A stretch of 64,000 nucleotides of DNA from Saprospiraceae bacterium. GTDB lineage: Bacteria; Bacteroidota; Bacteroidia; Chitinophagales; Saprospiraceae. Shown piece by piece: positions 1-9,400 of this stretch (its first letter is position 1; every line of letters begins with the position of its first letter). Location: assembly GCA_016719855.1 (NCBI GenBank), contig JADJYH010000002.1, positions 186,001 to 250,000 on the forward strand. Reading direction: 5' to 3'. The translations under genes were made by a program, and so were the position numbers. The notes beneath the pieces were generated by a model. It was given only the letters and a program-made list of their open reading frames with translations. It was not told the DNA's origin and did not search any database.

Positions 1-651
1 ACTTGGATGGCTATTCCGTCAAAATTTTGGTTGGTTCACAAGACGTTGGCGAATCTACCACAACATCTGAAACCGTATTCAAAGCAGCTGAGATGACAGC
101 AATCCTTAGCGCTAGCGGGGCGACCGTAGACTTGGACAGTTTTGAGTTCTCCTCTGGGTATATCCATGCGGATGGTTACACACTAACTGATTATTTCATT
201 GCGGCTGACACAGCGGCAGGCGATGACATTCATATTGGAAAACTGAACCCCACAGCATCAGTCTTGCGATTTTGCTGGCCAAACAATCTACGTTGCTTGG
301 CACCACGACTCCTCTGATGATAACTTATTCATGATAGACGACCTGCTCTTGCTAGGTACGGAACCTGTTTCCGGAACGAAAAACCCAACACTCGCTGACC
401 TCCGCTTCGTCACCTACCCAAACCCCGTGGACAACTTCCTGAACGTAATGTTTCGCCTCACGAATGTAGCCAATGTCCAGTTGGAAATCTTTGGACAGGA
501 GGGCAAACTGGTGGCTGCCAAGCCTGCAAAGAAATCTGTAACGGGTGATTTCACCGAGCATTTTGACCTGCGAGACCTTTCAGTTGGGGCTTATTCGGTC
601 ATCTTGACGGTTGATAATCAGCGGTTTGTGAAAACCATCGTAAAGAAATAA
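1..651 (+). CDS. C-terminal part of a T9SS-secreted adhesin-like protein (5' truncated, one frameshift)
   Basis: The gene enters the window from the left. Reading begins in frame 3 (codons from base 3) and continues in frame 1 after about base 264-275, where a one-base indel is needed. The joined protein has a beta-sandwich segment resembling cleaved-adhesin/MAM-type domains (GQTIYVAWHH followed by MIDDLLLLG, a typical closing pattern). It ends in a type A T9SS sorting domain of about 75 residues (YPNPVDNFLNV, then GAYSVILTV, ending FVKTIVKK). Such proteins cross the outer membrane by T9SS and are attached to or released from the cell surface. The substrate is unknown. The frame break is probably a sequencing error, since both halves stay coherent. 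Confidence 0.8.
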
Positions 652-673
652 CATACGTGACTCGTGATTCCAG

Positions 674-706
674 AATGGGAGCTGAATTATTTTCGGCTCC
701 CATTTT
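674..706 (+). terminator. Rho-independent terminator
   Basis: A 9-bp perfect stem, AATGGGAGC pairing with GCTCCCATT, encloses a 13-nt loop and is followed by a short T run. It lies 22 nt after the stop of the T9SS adhesin and before the peroxiredoxin-like gene. Confidence 0.75.
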
Positions 707-759
707 ACTTGTGAACTCTTTGGCAAGAAGACTGTTTTAAGGCTAAAATAAGCGGACTT

Positions 760-1305
760 ATGCTGCCGATAGACTCAGAAGAAGAACTGGAGATTTTGGA
801 AGAAATGCAGACCAACGAAGGGGCGAGCCTACTATCACTTACCTATAAAAGCCCGGTCATGCTGGTTTTCCTGCGACATTTTGGATGCGTTTTTTGCAAG
901 GAAGCCCTCCATGACATCTCTGCAAGGCGCAAGGCTATCGAGCGAAACGGCATCAGAATCGTCTTCGTCCACATGGCCAACGACGAAACGGCCCTTGAGT
1001 ATTTCCAAAACTTCAACTTGGAGGGCGTGACCTATGTTTGCGACCCAGCCCAGCAGTACTATCGGGCATTTGGCCTCCATCGTGGCTCGTTCACCCAACT
1101 CTACGGCCTTCAAACTTGGATTCGTGGCTACAAAGTCAAGCAGGAGCTTGGCTATGAAATAGAATTGGCCAAGCGCCTCGGCGACTCCACGCAGATGCCC
1201 GGCGTTTTTGTGATTCAAAATGGGCTTATTCGGGACAAGTTTGTCCACCGCCTTGCCTCCGAGCGGCCTGATTATGAGCAACTTGTGCAGTGCTGCGTCA
1301 TTTGA
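760..1305 (+). CDS. Peroxiredoxin-like AhpC/TSA-family protein
   Basis: A 181-residue cytoplasmic protein with a thioredoxin-like fold of the AhpC/TSA_2 (peroxiredoxin-like/SelL-related) group. The pattern is a hydrophobic strand LVFLRHFG followed by a CxxC motif (CVFCKE, near residue 44), then IRIVFVHMAN and VTYVCDPAQQYYRAFGL. Family members are presumed thiol redox proteins or peroxidases; the physiological substrate is not known. It stands alone between a terminator upstream and the aroC leader downstream. The ATG at 760 gives the full fold. No signal peptide is visible. Confidence 0.8.
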   Translation: MLPIDSEEELEILEEMQTNEGASLLSLTYKSPVMLVFLRHFGCVFCKEALHDISARRKAIERNGIRIVFVHMANDETALEYFQNFNLEGVTYVCDPAQQYYRAFGLHRGSFTQLYGLQTWIRGYKVKQELGYEIELAKRLGDSTQMPGVFVIQNGLIRDKFVHRLASERPDYEQLVQCCVI

Positions 1306-1436
1306 CCCATGTCTTTTATTTTTTTGTAAAAAAGCCGATGCTTCGTCTTTGCACAACCAACTTCCCTTACTTTGCAGCCGATTTCACCTATTCGCCAGTA
1401 GCTTTCCAGCTTGTCCGGTTCATTTTCCCAGAATCC

Positions 1437-1476
1437 GACTGCCAACTGCCAACTGCCTAACTGACAAACTTAAAAA
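1437..1476 (+). repeat. G-poor heptamer tract in the aroC leader
   Basis: A direct tandem of the 7-mer AACTGCC (three near copies, then degenerate TAACTGAC and AAACTT) runs right up to the aroC ATG at 1477. No Shine-Dalgarno sequence is present. The transcribed strand is poor in G, which should leave the start region unstructured. Similar tracts with other words precede many genes in this window. Confidence 0.7.
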
Positions 1477-2580
1477 ATGCCCGGCAACTCCTTCGGACAT
1501 ACTTTTCGCATCACCACTTTCGGCGAATCGCACGGCACGGCCATCGGTGTCGTCATTGATGGCTGCCCAGCAGGGCTGGAGTTCGACCTTGACTTTGTGC
1601 AGCACGAACTTGACCGCCGACGCCCCGGCCAGTCGGCTATCGTGACACAGCGACAGGAGACTGACCGAGTGGAATTGCTGTCAGGTGTTTTTGAGGGCAA
1701 AACGACCGGGATGCCGCTGGCACTGCTCATCCGCAACGAGGACGCCAAGTCAAATGACTACTCCCACATCGCCGACAAGTACCGGCCCAGCCACGCCGAT
1801 TTCACCTACCAAGCGAAGTACGGCCACCGTGATTACCGAGGCGGAGGCCGCTCCAGCGCCCGTGAGACGGCAGCGAGGGTAGCGGCAGGCGCTATTGCGA
1901 AGCTATTTTTGAAAAAAAACGGTATCAGCGTGACGGCCTGGGTCAGCAGGGTGGGGGACGTCACGCTCGACAAAACCCACGAGCAGCTTGACTTCTCGCA
2001 AATCGAAGCTACGCCAGTGCGATGCCCCGACCTCGCTGTTGCGGAGCAAATGGAGGCGCTCATCCGCCAGGTGCGGAAGGAAGGCGACACCATCGGCGGC
2101 ATCGTGAGCTGCGTGGTGCAGGGCTGTCCGCCGGGTCTTGGTGAGCCGGTTTTCGACCGCCTCCATGCCGATTTGGGCAAGGCGATACTAAGCATCAACG
2201 CCTGCAAGGGCTTCGAAATCGGCTCTGGTTTCGCTGGTGTCACGATGCGAGGTTCGCAGCACAACGACCCTTTTTTTACCGATGAAAACGGTGTCGTGCG
2301 CACCCGAACCAACCACTCAGGTGGTGTGCAGGGCGGCATCTCCAACGGCATGGACATCACTTTTCGGGTGGCGTTCAAGCCAGTGGCGACCATCGTTCAG
2401 GCGCAGGAGTCGGTGAACGAAGCGGGCGAATCCGTGCAGGTGGAAGGCAAGGGCCGCCACGACCCCTGCGTCTTGCCAAGGGCTGTTCCCATCGTGGAGG
2501 CCATGGCGGCGCTGGTGCTGGCGGACCATTTTTTGAGAAATAAAATGGCGATTATAAGGATTGAGGGATTGAAGGATTGA
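1477..2580 (+). CDS. aroC: Chorismate synthase
   Basis: Catalyses the last step of the shikimate pathway, 5-enolpyruvylshikimate-3-phosphate to chorismate, using reduced FMN. The 367-residue protein has normal family length and shows the N-terminal GNSFGHTFRITTFGESHG signature. It also has the central RPSHADFTYQAKYG and the Arg/Ser-rich FMN-site block DYRGGGRSSARETAARVA near residues 125-140. The C-terminal segment has GRHDPCVLPRAVPIVEAM. Chorismate also feeds the futalosine menaquinone route represented by mqnA at 39 kb. The start is fixed by the MPGNSFGH sequence. The last codons overlap an inverted repeat that probably terminates transcription. Confidence 0.97.
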   Translation: MPGNSFGHTFRITTFGESHGTAIGVVIDGCPAGLEFDLDFVQHELDRRRPGQSAIVTQRQETDRVELLSGVFEGKTTGMPLALLIRNEDAKSNDYSHIADKYRPSHADFTYQAKYGHRDYRGGGRSSARETAARVAAGAIAKLFLKKNGISVTAWVSRVGDVTLDKTHEQLDFSQIEATPVRCPDLAVAEQMEALIRQVRKEGDTIGGIVSCVVQGCPPGLGEPVFDRLHADLGKAILSINACKGFEIGSGFAGVTMRGSQHNDPFFTDENGVVRTRTNHSGGVQGGISNGMDITFRVAFKPVATIVQAQESVNEAGESVQVEGKGRHDPCVLPRAVPIVEAMAALVLADHFLRNKMAIIRIEGLKD

Positions 2581-2648
2581 AGGAGAGAAGGGAAAAACTG
2601 CCCCGAACTCATCTTCAATCCTTCAATCCTTCAATCCTCCAATCCTTT
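2563..2648 (+). repeat. Inverted octamer-word repeat between aroC and the esterase gene
   Basis: The left arm carries tandem GGATTGAA-like 8-mers overlapping the last aroC codons. The right arm carries CTTCAATC three times plus CTCCAATC and ends four bases before the ATG at 2653. The two arms are reverse complements over about 24 nt with a ~30-nt loop, so an RNA hairpin could form and act as a terminator or attenuator. The right arm alone is a G-poor leader for the esterase gene. Confidence 0.75.
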
Positions 2649-2652
2649 TATC

Positions 2653-4050
2653 ATGAAAACCAGATTACTGCTGCTGCTCGCCTTGTGCCTGTCGGCAAAT
2701 CTTTTTGCACAGCTAACCATCAAAGTCACGGCCATACCTGCCAGCACACCTGCCGGTGCGCCGATCCACATCGCCGGTAGCTTTCAAGGCTGGGACCCCG
2801 CCGACCCGAACTCCATCCTGACGGACCTCGGCAACGGACAGTTTCAAATCATCATCAATCCACCGATTGGGCTGGTGAAGTACAAGTTTACACGGGGTAG
2901 TTGGGCAACCGTGGAAGGGACTGCCAACGGTGGTTTCTTGCCTGACCGGGAGTACAATTATACGGGCGGGGTGGTAACGGAAAACGTCACGATTGCTGGC
3001 TGGGAAGACGTGGAAAACAGCACGGCTGCGGCCAACGTCCACTTGCTCGATGCCGATTTCTTCATACCGCAACTCAACCGCAGCCGCCGCATCCTGATTT
3101 ACCTGCCACCAGACTATGAAACCACCCAAAAACGTTACCCTGTGCTGTATATGCACGACGGCCAAAACCTTTTCGATGTCGCCACCAGCTTCTCTGGCGA
3201 GTGGGAAGTGGACGAGTCGTTGAATCAACTACATGCCCAAGGTGACTATGGCTGTATCGTAATCGGCATTGACAACGGGGAGGCGCTGCGCATTGACGAG
3301 CTGGCACCGTGGGTGAACGCCGATTACAACGAGGGAGGCGAAGGCGACCAGTACATTGATTTTATCGTGGAAACCCTCAAGCCGTTTGTTGACCAAAACT
3401 ACCGCACCCTGCCAAGCCGTGATTACACAGGCATCATGGGCAGTTCGCTCGGGGCGCTGGTTTCGCAGTACGGCATCATGGAACACCAGGATGTGTTCAG
3501 CAAGGCGGGCATTTTCTCCCCGGCTTTCTGGTTCAACGACCCCGAGATTTTCGACCACAGCGCCAATACGCCGAAGACGGCGGCGATGAAAATTTACCAA
3601 TTGGCGGGCTACCCAGAAGGCAACGGTTCAGTGGTGGACGACGTGAACCACATGGAAACTGTTTTGTTGAACAACGGCTTTGGGAGCGGTGAACTTTACA
3701 AGTCACTGCACCAGGACGGCGAGCACAGTGAGTGGTTTTGGGCAAGGGAGTTTGAGGCGGCCTACCTGTGGCTTTTTGGCGACCTCAATATTTCCGCAGC
3801 CAACGAAGCCGCCAATTCTAAGTTGAGGCTTTACCCGAACCCGGCGGATACGGTGCTTTTTGTGGACAACCTGCCCAATTTGCCAAAATTGACGTACCAG
3901 ATTTTCGCCACCGGCGGACGATTGATAAAAAAAGGCAAGCTGGAGGCTGGACAGTCACTCGATGTGAGCAAACTTGCAGCAGGCAGCTACGTGCTCCAGG
4001 TTCTTTCAAAGAAAAAACAAGTGGCGAGCAGCCAATTTTTGATAAAATAA
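2653..4050 (+). CDS. T9SS-secreted esterase with an N-terminal CBM-like domain
   Basis: A 465-residue exported protein. Residues 1-20 form a signal peptide ending LFAQ. Residues ~21-115 resemble a carbohydrate-binding/early-set module (IHIAGSFQGWDP). Residues ~125-375 are an alpha/beta-hydrolase of the esterase D/IroE type, with YPVLYMHDGQNLFD and nucleophile elbow GSSLGA (Ser near residue 264). The C-terminal ~75 residues are a type A T9SS sorting domain (LYPNPADTVLFV, ending SSQFLIK). Likely role: hydrolysis of ester bonds on polysaccharide-linked or siderophore-like substrates outside the cell; the exact substrate is unknown. The stop codon overlaps the hemH start (TAATG). Confidence 0.88.
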   Translation: MKTRLLLLLALCLSANLFAQLTIKVTAIPASTPAGAPIHIAGSFQGWDPADPNSILTDLGNGQFQIIINPPIGLVKYKFTRGSWATVEGTANGGFLPDREYNYTGGVVTENVTIAGWEDVENSTAAANVHLLDADFFIPQLNRSRRILIYLPPDYETTQKRYPVLYMHDGQNLFDVATSFSGEWEVDESLNQLHAQGDYGCIVIGIDNGEALRIDELAPWVNADYNEGGEGDQYIDFIVETLKPFVDQNYRTLPSRDYTGIMGSSLGALVSQYGIMEHQDVFSKAGIFSPAFWFNDPEIFDHSANTPKTAAMKIYQLAGYPEGNGSVVDDVNHMETVLLNNGFGSGELYKSLHQDGEHSEWFWAREFEAAYLWLFGDLNISAANEAANSKLRLYPNPADTVLFVDNLPNLPKLTYQIFATGGRLIKKGKLEAGQSLDVSKLAAGSYVLQVLSKKKQVASSQFLIK

Positions 4051-5087
4051 TGCAGAAAACAGGCGTACTTCTCGTTAACCTCGGCACACCGGATGCACCG
4101 ACCAAAAGTGCCGTTTGGCGTTACCTCCGCCAGTTTTTGCTCGATGCGAGGGTGATTGACATCCCGTGGTTGTCCCGCAACCTGTTGGTCAGGGGCATAA
4201 TCCTGCCCACCCGGACGGGCAACTCCACCAAACTTTACAAGCAACTTTGGACGCCGGAAGGCTCGCCACTGAAGGTGTACGGCGAGCGCCTTGCTGTCGG
4301 GGTTCAGGCACAGCTTGGCAGTGGCTACGTGGTCGAATTGGCCATGCGCTATCAAAACCCGTCCATCGAATCTGCGATTGAACGGCTGCTTCAGCGGCAG
4401 GTGCGGCAGCTCGTCATTTTTCCGCTGTTCCCGCATTACGCCAGCGCCAGCACTGGTTCGGTGCATGAGGAAGTGATGCGGGTGCTTGCGCAAAAACAGG
4501 CCATCCCTGACCTTCGATTTGTCAACTCCTACCACGACCTGGAGCCGATGATTGATGTTTTTGCGGAAAATGGTCGGCAATTCGGCGTCGAAAACTACGA
4601 CCACGTGCTGTTTAGCTACCACGGCCTGCCACAGCGCCAACTCCGCAAGGCCGACACCAGCAACCACTGCCTCCAGTCCGCCGACTGCTGCCAGTCCATT
4701 TCGGAGAAAAACCAGTTTTGCTACTCCGCCCAGTGCCACGCAACCACGGAAGCTTTGGTGAAAAAATTGGGGCTGAAAACGGGCGAATACACGACCTGCT
4801 TCCAGTCCCGCCTCGGCAGAGACCCTTGGGTGAAGCCTTACACCAGCGATGTGCTGGCTGAACGGCGGCGGCAGGGCGACAAAAGTTTGCTCGTTTTCTG
4901 TCCCGCCTTCGTTGCTGACTGCCTGGAGACGACCATCGAGGTTTCGGTGGAGTACCGGGAGGAGTTTTTGAAGGAAGGAGGCGAGCGCCTCGACCTAGTG
5001 CCCAGTTTGAACGACCACCCACGGTGGGTTCAGGCGGTGTCCGATTTTATCAAAAATGAGAGCAGCGCATGGCAAAGACCCTCGTGA
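4050..5087 (+). CDS. hemH: Ferrochelatase
   Basis: Inserts Fe2+ into protoporphyrin IX (or coproporphyrin in alternative pathways), the terminal metal-insertion step of heme synthesis. The 345-residue protein has the N-terminal GVLLVNLGTPDAP motif, the metal-site His in FSYHGLP near residue 190, and the acidic helix CLETTIEV near residue 293. Extra cysteines (about residues 207-230) recall ferrochelatases that carry an iron-sulphur cluster or disulphides; this cannot be decided from sequence alone. It starts one base inside the esterase stop and ends 19 bases inside the HAD phosphatase gene, implying translational coupling. Confidence 0.95.
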   Translation: MQKTGVLLVNLGTPDAPTKSAVWRYLRQFLLDARVIDIPWLSRNLLVRGIILPTRTGNSTKLYKQLWTPEGSPLKVYGERLAVGVQAQLGSGYVVELAMRYQNPSIESAIERLLQRQVRQLVIFPLFPHYASASTGSVHEEVMRVLAQKQAIPDLRFVNSYHDLEPMIDVFAENGRQFGVENYDHVLFSYHGLPQRQLRKADTSNHCLQSADCCQSISEKNQFCYSAQCHATTEALVKKLGLKTGEYTTCFQSRLGRDPWVKPYTSDVLAERRRQGDKSLLVFCPAFVADCLETTIEVSVEYREEFLKEGGERLDLVPSLNDHPRWVQAVSDFIKNESSAWQRPS

Positions 5088-5770
5088 TTTTCGACATTGA
5101 CGGCACATTAGTATATAGCAACAAAATTGACAGCCAATGCTTTGCACAGACCTACCGAGCTATTTACGGATTGGAGTTCCCCACGATAGACTGGACGAAG
5201 TACCCGCACGTGACGGACACGACGATTTTCAAGACGGTTATTCGCCAACATTTTGACCGGGAGGCGGAAGCAACTGAATTGGTCGAGTTCCAGCACCAAT
5301 TCGTGGCGTTGCTAGAGGAGCGGCGGCGGGTTCAGCCGGAAGCGTTTCTGGAAGTGCCCCATGCCCGCCGCACTGTCGAGCGACTTCTGGGAGACGAGCG
5401 GTTTGTGGTTGGCATTGGTACGGGTGGTTGGCTCAGGCCGGCACATGTGAAATTGAGGCATGTTGAAATCCCGATTGACTACATCGTCGTAGCTGGGGCA
5501 GATGGACACGAGCAGCGGGAAGGCATCATTGGACAAGTGGTGGATACCGTTGCTCGGTCGCATGAGGTGAGCCGCACGGTTTACGTCGGCGATGCCATCT
5601 GGGATGTGAACACGACCCGAAGGATGAACATGAACTTTGTGGGCATTCGCAAGAACGGGGATTTTGACCTGCTGAGAAATGAGGGCACTTCTGTTGTGTT
5701 GCAGGATTATCGTGATTACGACCTTTTTTTGAGGGCCGTTTTTGAGGCGGAGCCTCCAAAAAGGATTTGA
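5069..5770 (+). CDS. HAD-superfamily hydrolase (phosphoglycolate-phosphatase-like)
   Basis: A 233-residue cytoplasmic phosphatase-like protein. HAD motif I is FDIDGTLV at residues 8-15. A helical cap occupies roughly residues 20-90. Motif II is GIGTGG near 115. The motif III/IV region is VYVGDAIWDVNTTRRMNM near 171-188, carrying the metal-binding Asp pair. The substrate cannot be assigned. The ATG overlaps the end of hemH by 19 bp, so it is probably co-transcribed with hemH and the esterase. Confidence 0.85.
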   Translation: MAKTLVIFDIDGTLVYSNKIDSQCFAQTYRAIYGLEFPTIDWTKYPHVTDTTIFKTVIRQHFDREAEATELVEFQHQFVALLEERRRVQPEAFLEVPHARRTVERLLGDERFVVGIGTGGWLRPAHVKLRHVEIPIDYIVVAGADGHEQREGIIGQVVDTVARSHEVSRTVYVGDAIWDVNTTRRMNMNFVGIRKNGDFDLLRNEGTSVVLQDYRDYDLFLRAVFEAEPPKRI

Positions 5771-5869
5771 AATAAAATTGCTTGTTGAAACTTTAGTGAG
5801 CAAAGCCGCTGTTTTACAGCCAACTGTTCTTGAACCCCGACAAATTTTTTTTAAAAATTTGTCTTCACA

Positions 5870-5900
5870 CTTGGTTTTGCTTTAAGAGAACCTATCTTTG
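5870..5900 (+). promoter_or_regulatory. Probable promoter of tRNA-Lys
   Basis: A perfect Bacteroidota -7 element, TATCTTTG, lies at 5893-5900. At the expected 19-nt spacing upstream is CTTG, matching three of four positions of the -33 TTTG. The tRNA begins 33 nt after the -7 box, as expected for a short 5' leader. Confidence 0.6.
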
Positions 5901-5933
5901 CCGCCGCTTTTAAAGAATAGCGCAACCAAATAA

Positions 5934-6006
5934 GATTCGGTAGCTCAGGTGGTAGAGCACTTGACTTTTAATCAAGTGGTCCTGGGTTCGAATCCCAGCC
6001 GAATCA
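5934..6006 (+). tRNA. tRNA-Lys (anticodon TTT)
   Basis: A 73-nt cloverleaf. The acceptor stem GATTCGG pairs with CCGAATC, with discriminator base A. The D arm contains TAGCTCAGGTGGTAGAGC. The anticodon stem CTTGA/TCAAG has loop CTTTTAA with anticodon TTT. The T arm contains GGTTCGAATCC. CCA is not encoded. A T-rich terminator follows directly. Confidence 0.97.
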
Positions 6007-6008
6007 CT

Positions 6009-6042
6009 AAAGCCTCGACGTTTTGACGTTGGGGCTTTTTTT
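6009..6042 (+). terminator. Terminator of tRNA-Lys
   Basis: An 11-bp stem with two mismatches (AAGCCTCGACG with CGTTGGGGCTT) is followed by seven T residues, two bases after the tRNA. Confidence 0.85.
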
Positions 6043-6467
6043 GTTGTCCAACCCAGATGCGGCGATTTTCAGCAGCTTTGTCAAGCTGGAACATTTAATT
6101 GAATTGGTACGGTATTTGAAAACCTGAGTCAGATTCCCCTCGTATGCCTTCCCCTCGCTATATTTTCAAGATTCTCCCCCCTATCAGTTTTGACTGAAAT
6201 TTCCATTTTGTATTAATCGGCAAAAACTATTGAGCATGAACTTTCGCTACACCTGCCTGTGCATCTTTTTTACCACTCCCGTTTCAGAGAGCAGTGCTTC
6301 CCAGCTAGTTAGCAATTCATACCCAACGGTTTCCCATTCGAAATTTCAAGACCCCGTATTGAACTGAATCAGTGCGGATTTCAAAAAATGGCCTTGCGGC
6401 AAAACAGAAAACATATTCATCCCCCGGTATGATACCTTCTCATTAGACAATTAATTCAATAAGAACT
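6043..6467. other. Intergenic region upstream of the giant repeat protein
   Basis: 425 nt without a convincing gene. A 42-codon ORF from 6237 has no supporting features. No clean TTTG/TAnnTTTG promoter was found. CCCCTCG occurs at about 6147 and 6159 and CCCCCGG at about 6423, similar to pyrimidine clusters upstream of the exopolysaccharide genes. Nothing else is recognisable. Confidence 0.5.
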
Positions 6468-9400
6468 ATGAAATCCACCATCCTTTACCACGCCAAGCAT
6501 GTCCTGATTGCTGCCCTGGTTTTGATTGCGGCAACATCTACCAAAGCTCAGATAGACTTCCGGGTTGGTTTGGGTACCGATGGCAAGACGTACACGGTCT
6601 ATGCCAAACCTAAGTCAACCATAAGCCCTTCTACAAACACCTTGACCGGAACAGGTCAGGCGACGTTGGTGGTGCCAAATGGGTTTACCTTCAACACTTT
6701 TACGAGTTTAAAGGGACAATGGAGTGCAACCCCTACCGTAAAAGCACCCGTGGAAAACCCTAGTTTCGATTATATTTCAATAGGGTTGTTATCTGATGGT
6801 GGCTTCCCAAACAACATCCAGTACGTTGTTGGTCAAGAGACGGCGCTTTTCAAATTTGTCAGGACTTCCGCTTGTGTTGGGGAAGTTACCTTGATTGAAT
6901 TGGATGACCCGTTTTATGCCCCCAACTCGGTTGGCTCAAACCCCGGTAATGATATTGGGGTAATTGATATTGGTAAGCCTGGTTTTCCCTTTTATACTTG
7001 GTCGGAAAACTATGGCTTTGCTCCTGGCTGTGTTGACACAGATTCGGACGGCCTTTACGATTTCATTGAGGACAAAAACGGCAACAGCCAAGTGGATGCC
7101 GGTGAGACCAATCCAAATAACCCAGATTCGGATGGTGATAACCTAGGGGATGGTGCTGAGGATGCCAACCAAAATGGCGTCGTGGATGTTGGTGAATCTG
7201 ACCCAACCAACAAGTGTAGCCCAAATGCAAGCTTTCCGACCTGTGATTTTGACGGGGATGGCCTTGTGAATTCTGTTGATCCAGACGATGACAAGGATGG
7301 CGTGGCTGACACGGATGACGTACAAAACTACAATGCAGACAGCGATAGCGACAGTGACGGCATCAGTGATGATGACGAGACTGGTGGTGATGGCGTTTAC
7401 AACCCAGCCCCGGACAGCGACCCACTTGATCCATGCGATCCGAACCCAGGTGCAATGGCTTGCACAAGCACGGATGCTGATGGAGATGGCTTTTTTGCCG
7501 ATGGCACCGGTAACAATTTCGACCCAGATGACAACCTTCCCTGCGTGCCCAACCCGGCGGCTGGACCATGTGATTTCGATAGCGACAGCTTTCCAAATGG
7601 TAATGACCTGGATGACGACGGCGATGGTGTTTTGGATGTTTATGACGTAAATCCATTTAATCCAAACAGCGATAGTGACGCTGACGGATTGACCGATATT
7701 GTAGAAACTAGCGGTGACGGCAGTTATAACCAAGGTGCGGACACCAACCCGCTTGAGGCCGATACCGATAACGACGGCATCAGTGACGGCACTGAAGATA
7801 CTGACAAAGATGGTTCGCATGACGTTGGTGTAGAAACCGACGCACTCAATTCGGATACGGATGGGGATGGACTTGAAGATGGCGAAGAAGATACCAACTT
7901 CAACGGCGTTATCAACGTGAACGAAAGCGACCCGCTCGATGACTGTGACCCTGTAGCGGTAGGCCCACTTTGCGATTATGACGGTGATGGCCTTACCAAT
8001 GATGTTGACCCCGATGACGACAACGATGGTGTGCTTGACCCAGACGATGTAAATGACCACAACCCCAGCAGCGACAGTGACGGGGATGGCCTGACCGATT
8101 CAGCAGAAACTGCTGGTGGCTCAAACGCATTGAACGCCTGCGACCCTAACCCAAGCGTCACGGCCTGTGTGCCGGATGATACGGATGGCGACTTGTTCTT
8201 TGAAAACTATCCACCGAATCACCCCAAGTTTGACCCGAACGACGCAAATGCTTGCGTGCCCAGTGCGGCGGCGTTGACCTGTGACTTCGACAACGACGGC
8301 TTGAAGAATAATGTTGACCCCGACGATGACAACGACGGCGTTACTGATCTGTACGATGCGGAAGACTACAACCCAAACAACGACAGTGACGGTGATGGGT
8401 TGTCAAATACCGTAGAGGTAGGTGCAAATGGCGTTTACAATGCTGGCGTGGATACCGACCCATTGAACGACGACACCGACAACGACAGCCTAAAGGATGG
8501 CTGCGAGGATAAGAACCACAACGGCCAAAAAGAAGCCGACGAAACAAGTCCATTGCAGTCGGATACGGACGGTGATGGACTCAAAGACGGTGTCGAAGAT
8601 GCCAACCACAATTGTGTGCTCGACAATGGTGAGAGCAACCCGCTTGAATATTGCAGTCCGAGCAACACATTGGCCAACTGTGATTTTGACCTTGATGGCA
8701 TCACCAATATCAATGACCTTGACGACGACGGTGACGGCGTTGACGACTTAAGCGACGTGGGCCCATTCGACCCAAACAGCGATAGCGACGATGACGGCAT
8801 TACGGACGATGTGGAGACGGGGAGCGATGGAGAATTCAATGTAGGCATTGACACCAATCCGCTCGACGATGACACGGACGATGACGGCATCAGGGACGGC
8901 ACAGAGGACCTTGACCACGATGGCAATCAAGACCTCAACGAGACCGACCCAAACAACCCGAACACAGACGGAGATACTTTGGCGGACGGTGATGAGGATA
9001 TCAACCACAATGGTATTGTGGATGCTGGTGAGAGCGACCCGCTCGACCCATGCTCGCCATTCTCCAATGGTGGCAACTGCGACAACGTTGACCTCGACAA
9101 CGACGGATACTTCTCCGATGTGGCACAAGGTGATCCAACTTATGACTCCAACGACAACAACGCTTGCGTACCGTCAGTGGCATCACCAACCTGCGATTTT
9201 GATGGTGATGGCAGTCCAAACCAGAATGACCTCGACGACGACAACGACGGCGTCGCAGATGCTCAGGATACTGACGACTACAACCCAAACAACGACAGTG
9301 ACAACGACGGCCTCACCAATGTAATCGAGACCGGTGGTGATGGCGTTTACAACAATGGCGTTGATACCCATCCGCTCAACCCGGACACCGATGCTGATGG

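Noticed and set aside
835..1356. 173-codon ORF antisense to the peroxiredoxin-like gene
   Set aside because: The plus-strand gene carries a clear CxxC fold; the antisense product has no motif.
1344..1374. Promoter for aroC (TTTG ... TTACTTTG)
   Set aside because: Spacing is 15 nt instead of about 19-20 and the -7 box lacks the expected A at position 2.
2653..5770. Esterase-hemH-HAD cluster as a biosynthetic unit
   Set aside because: The overlaps suggest co-transcription, but the functions do not form a recognisable pathway.
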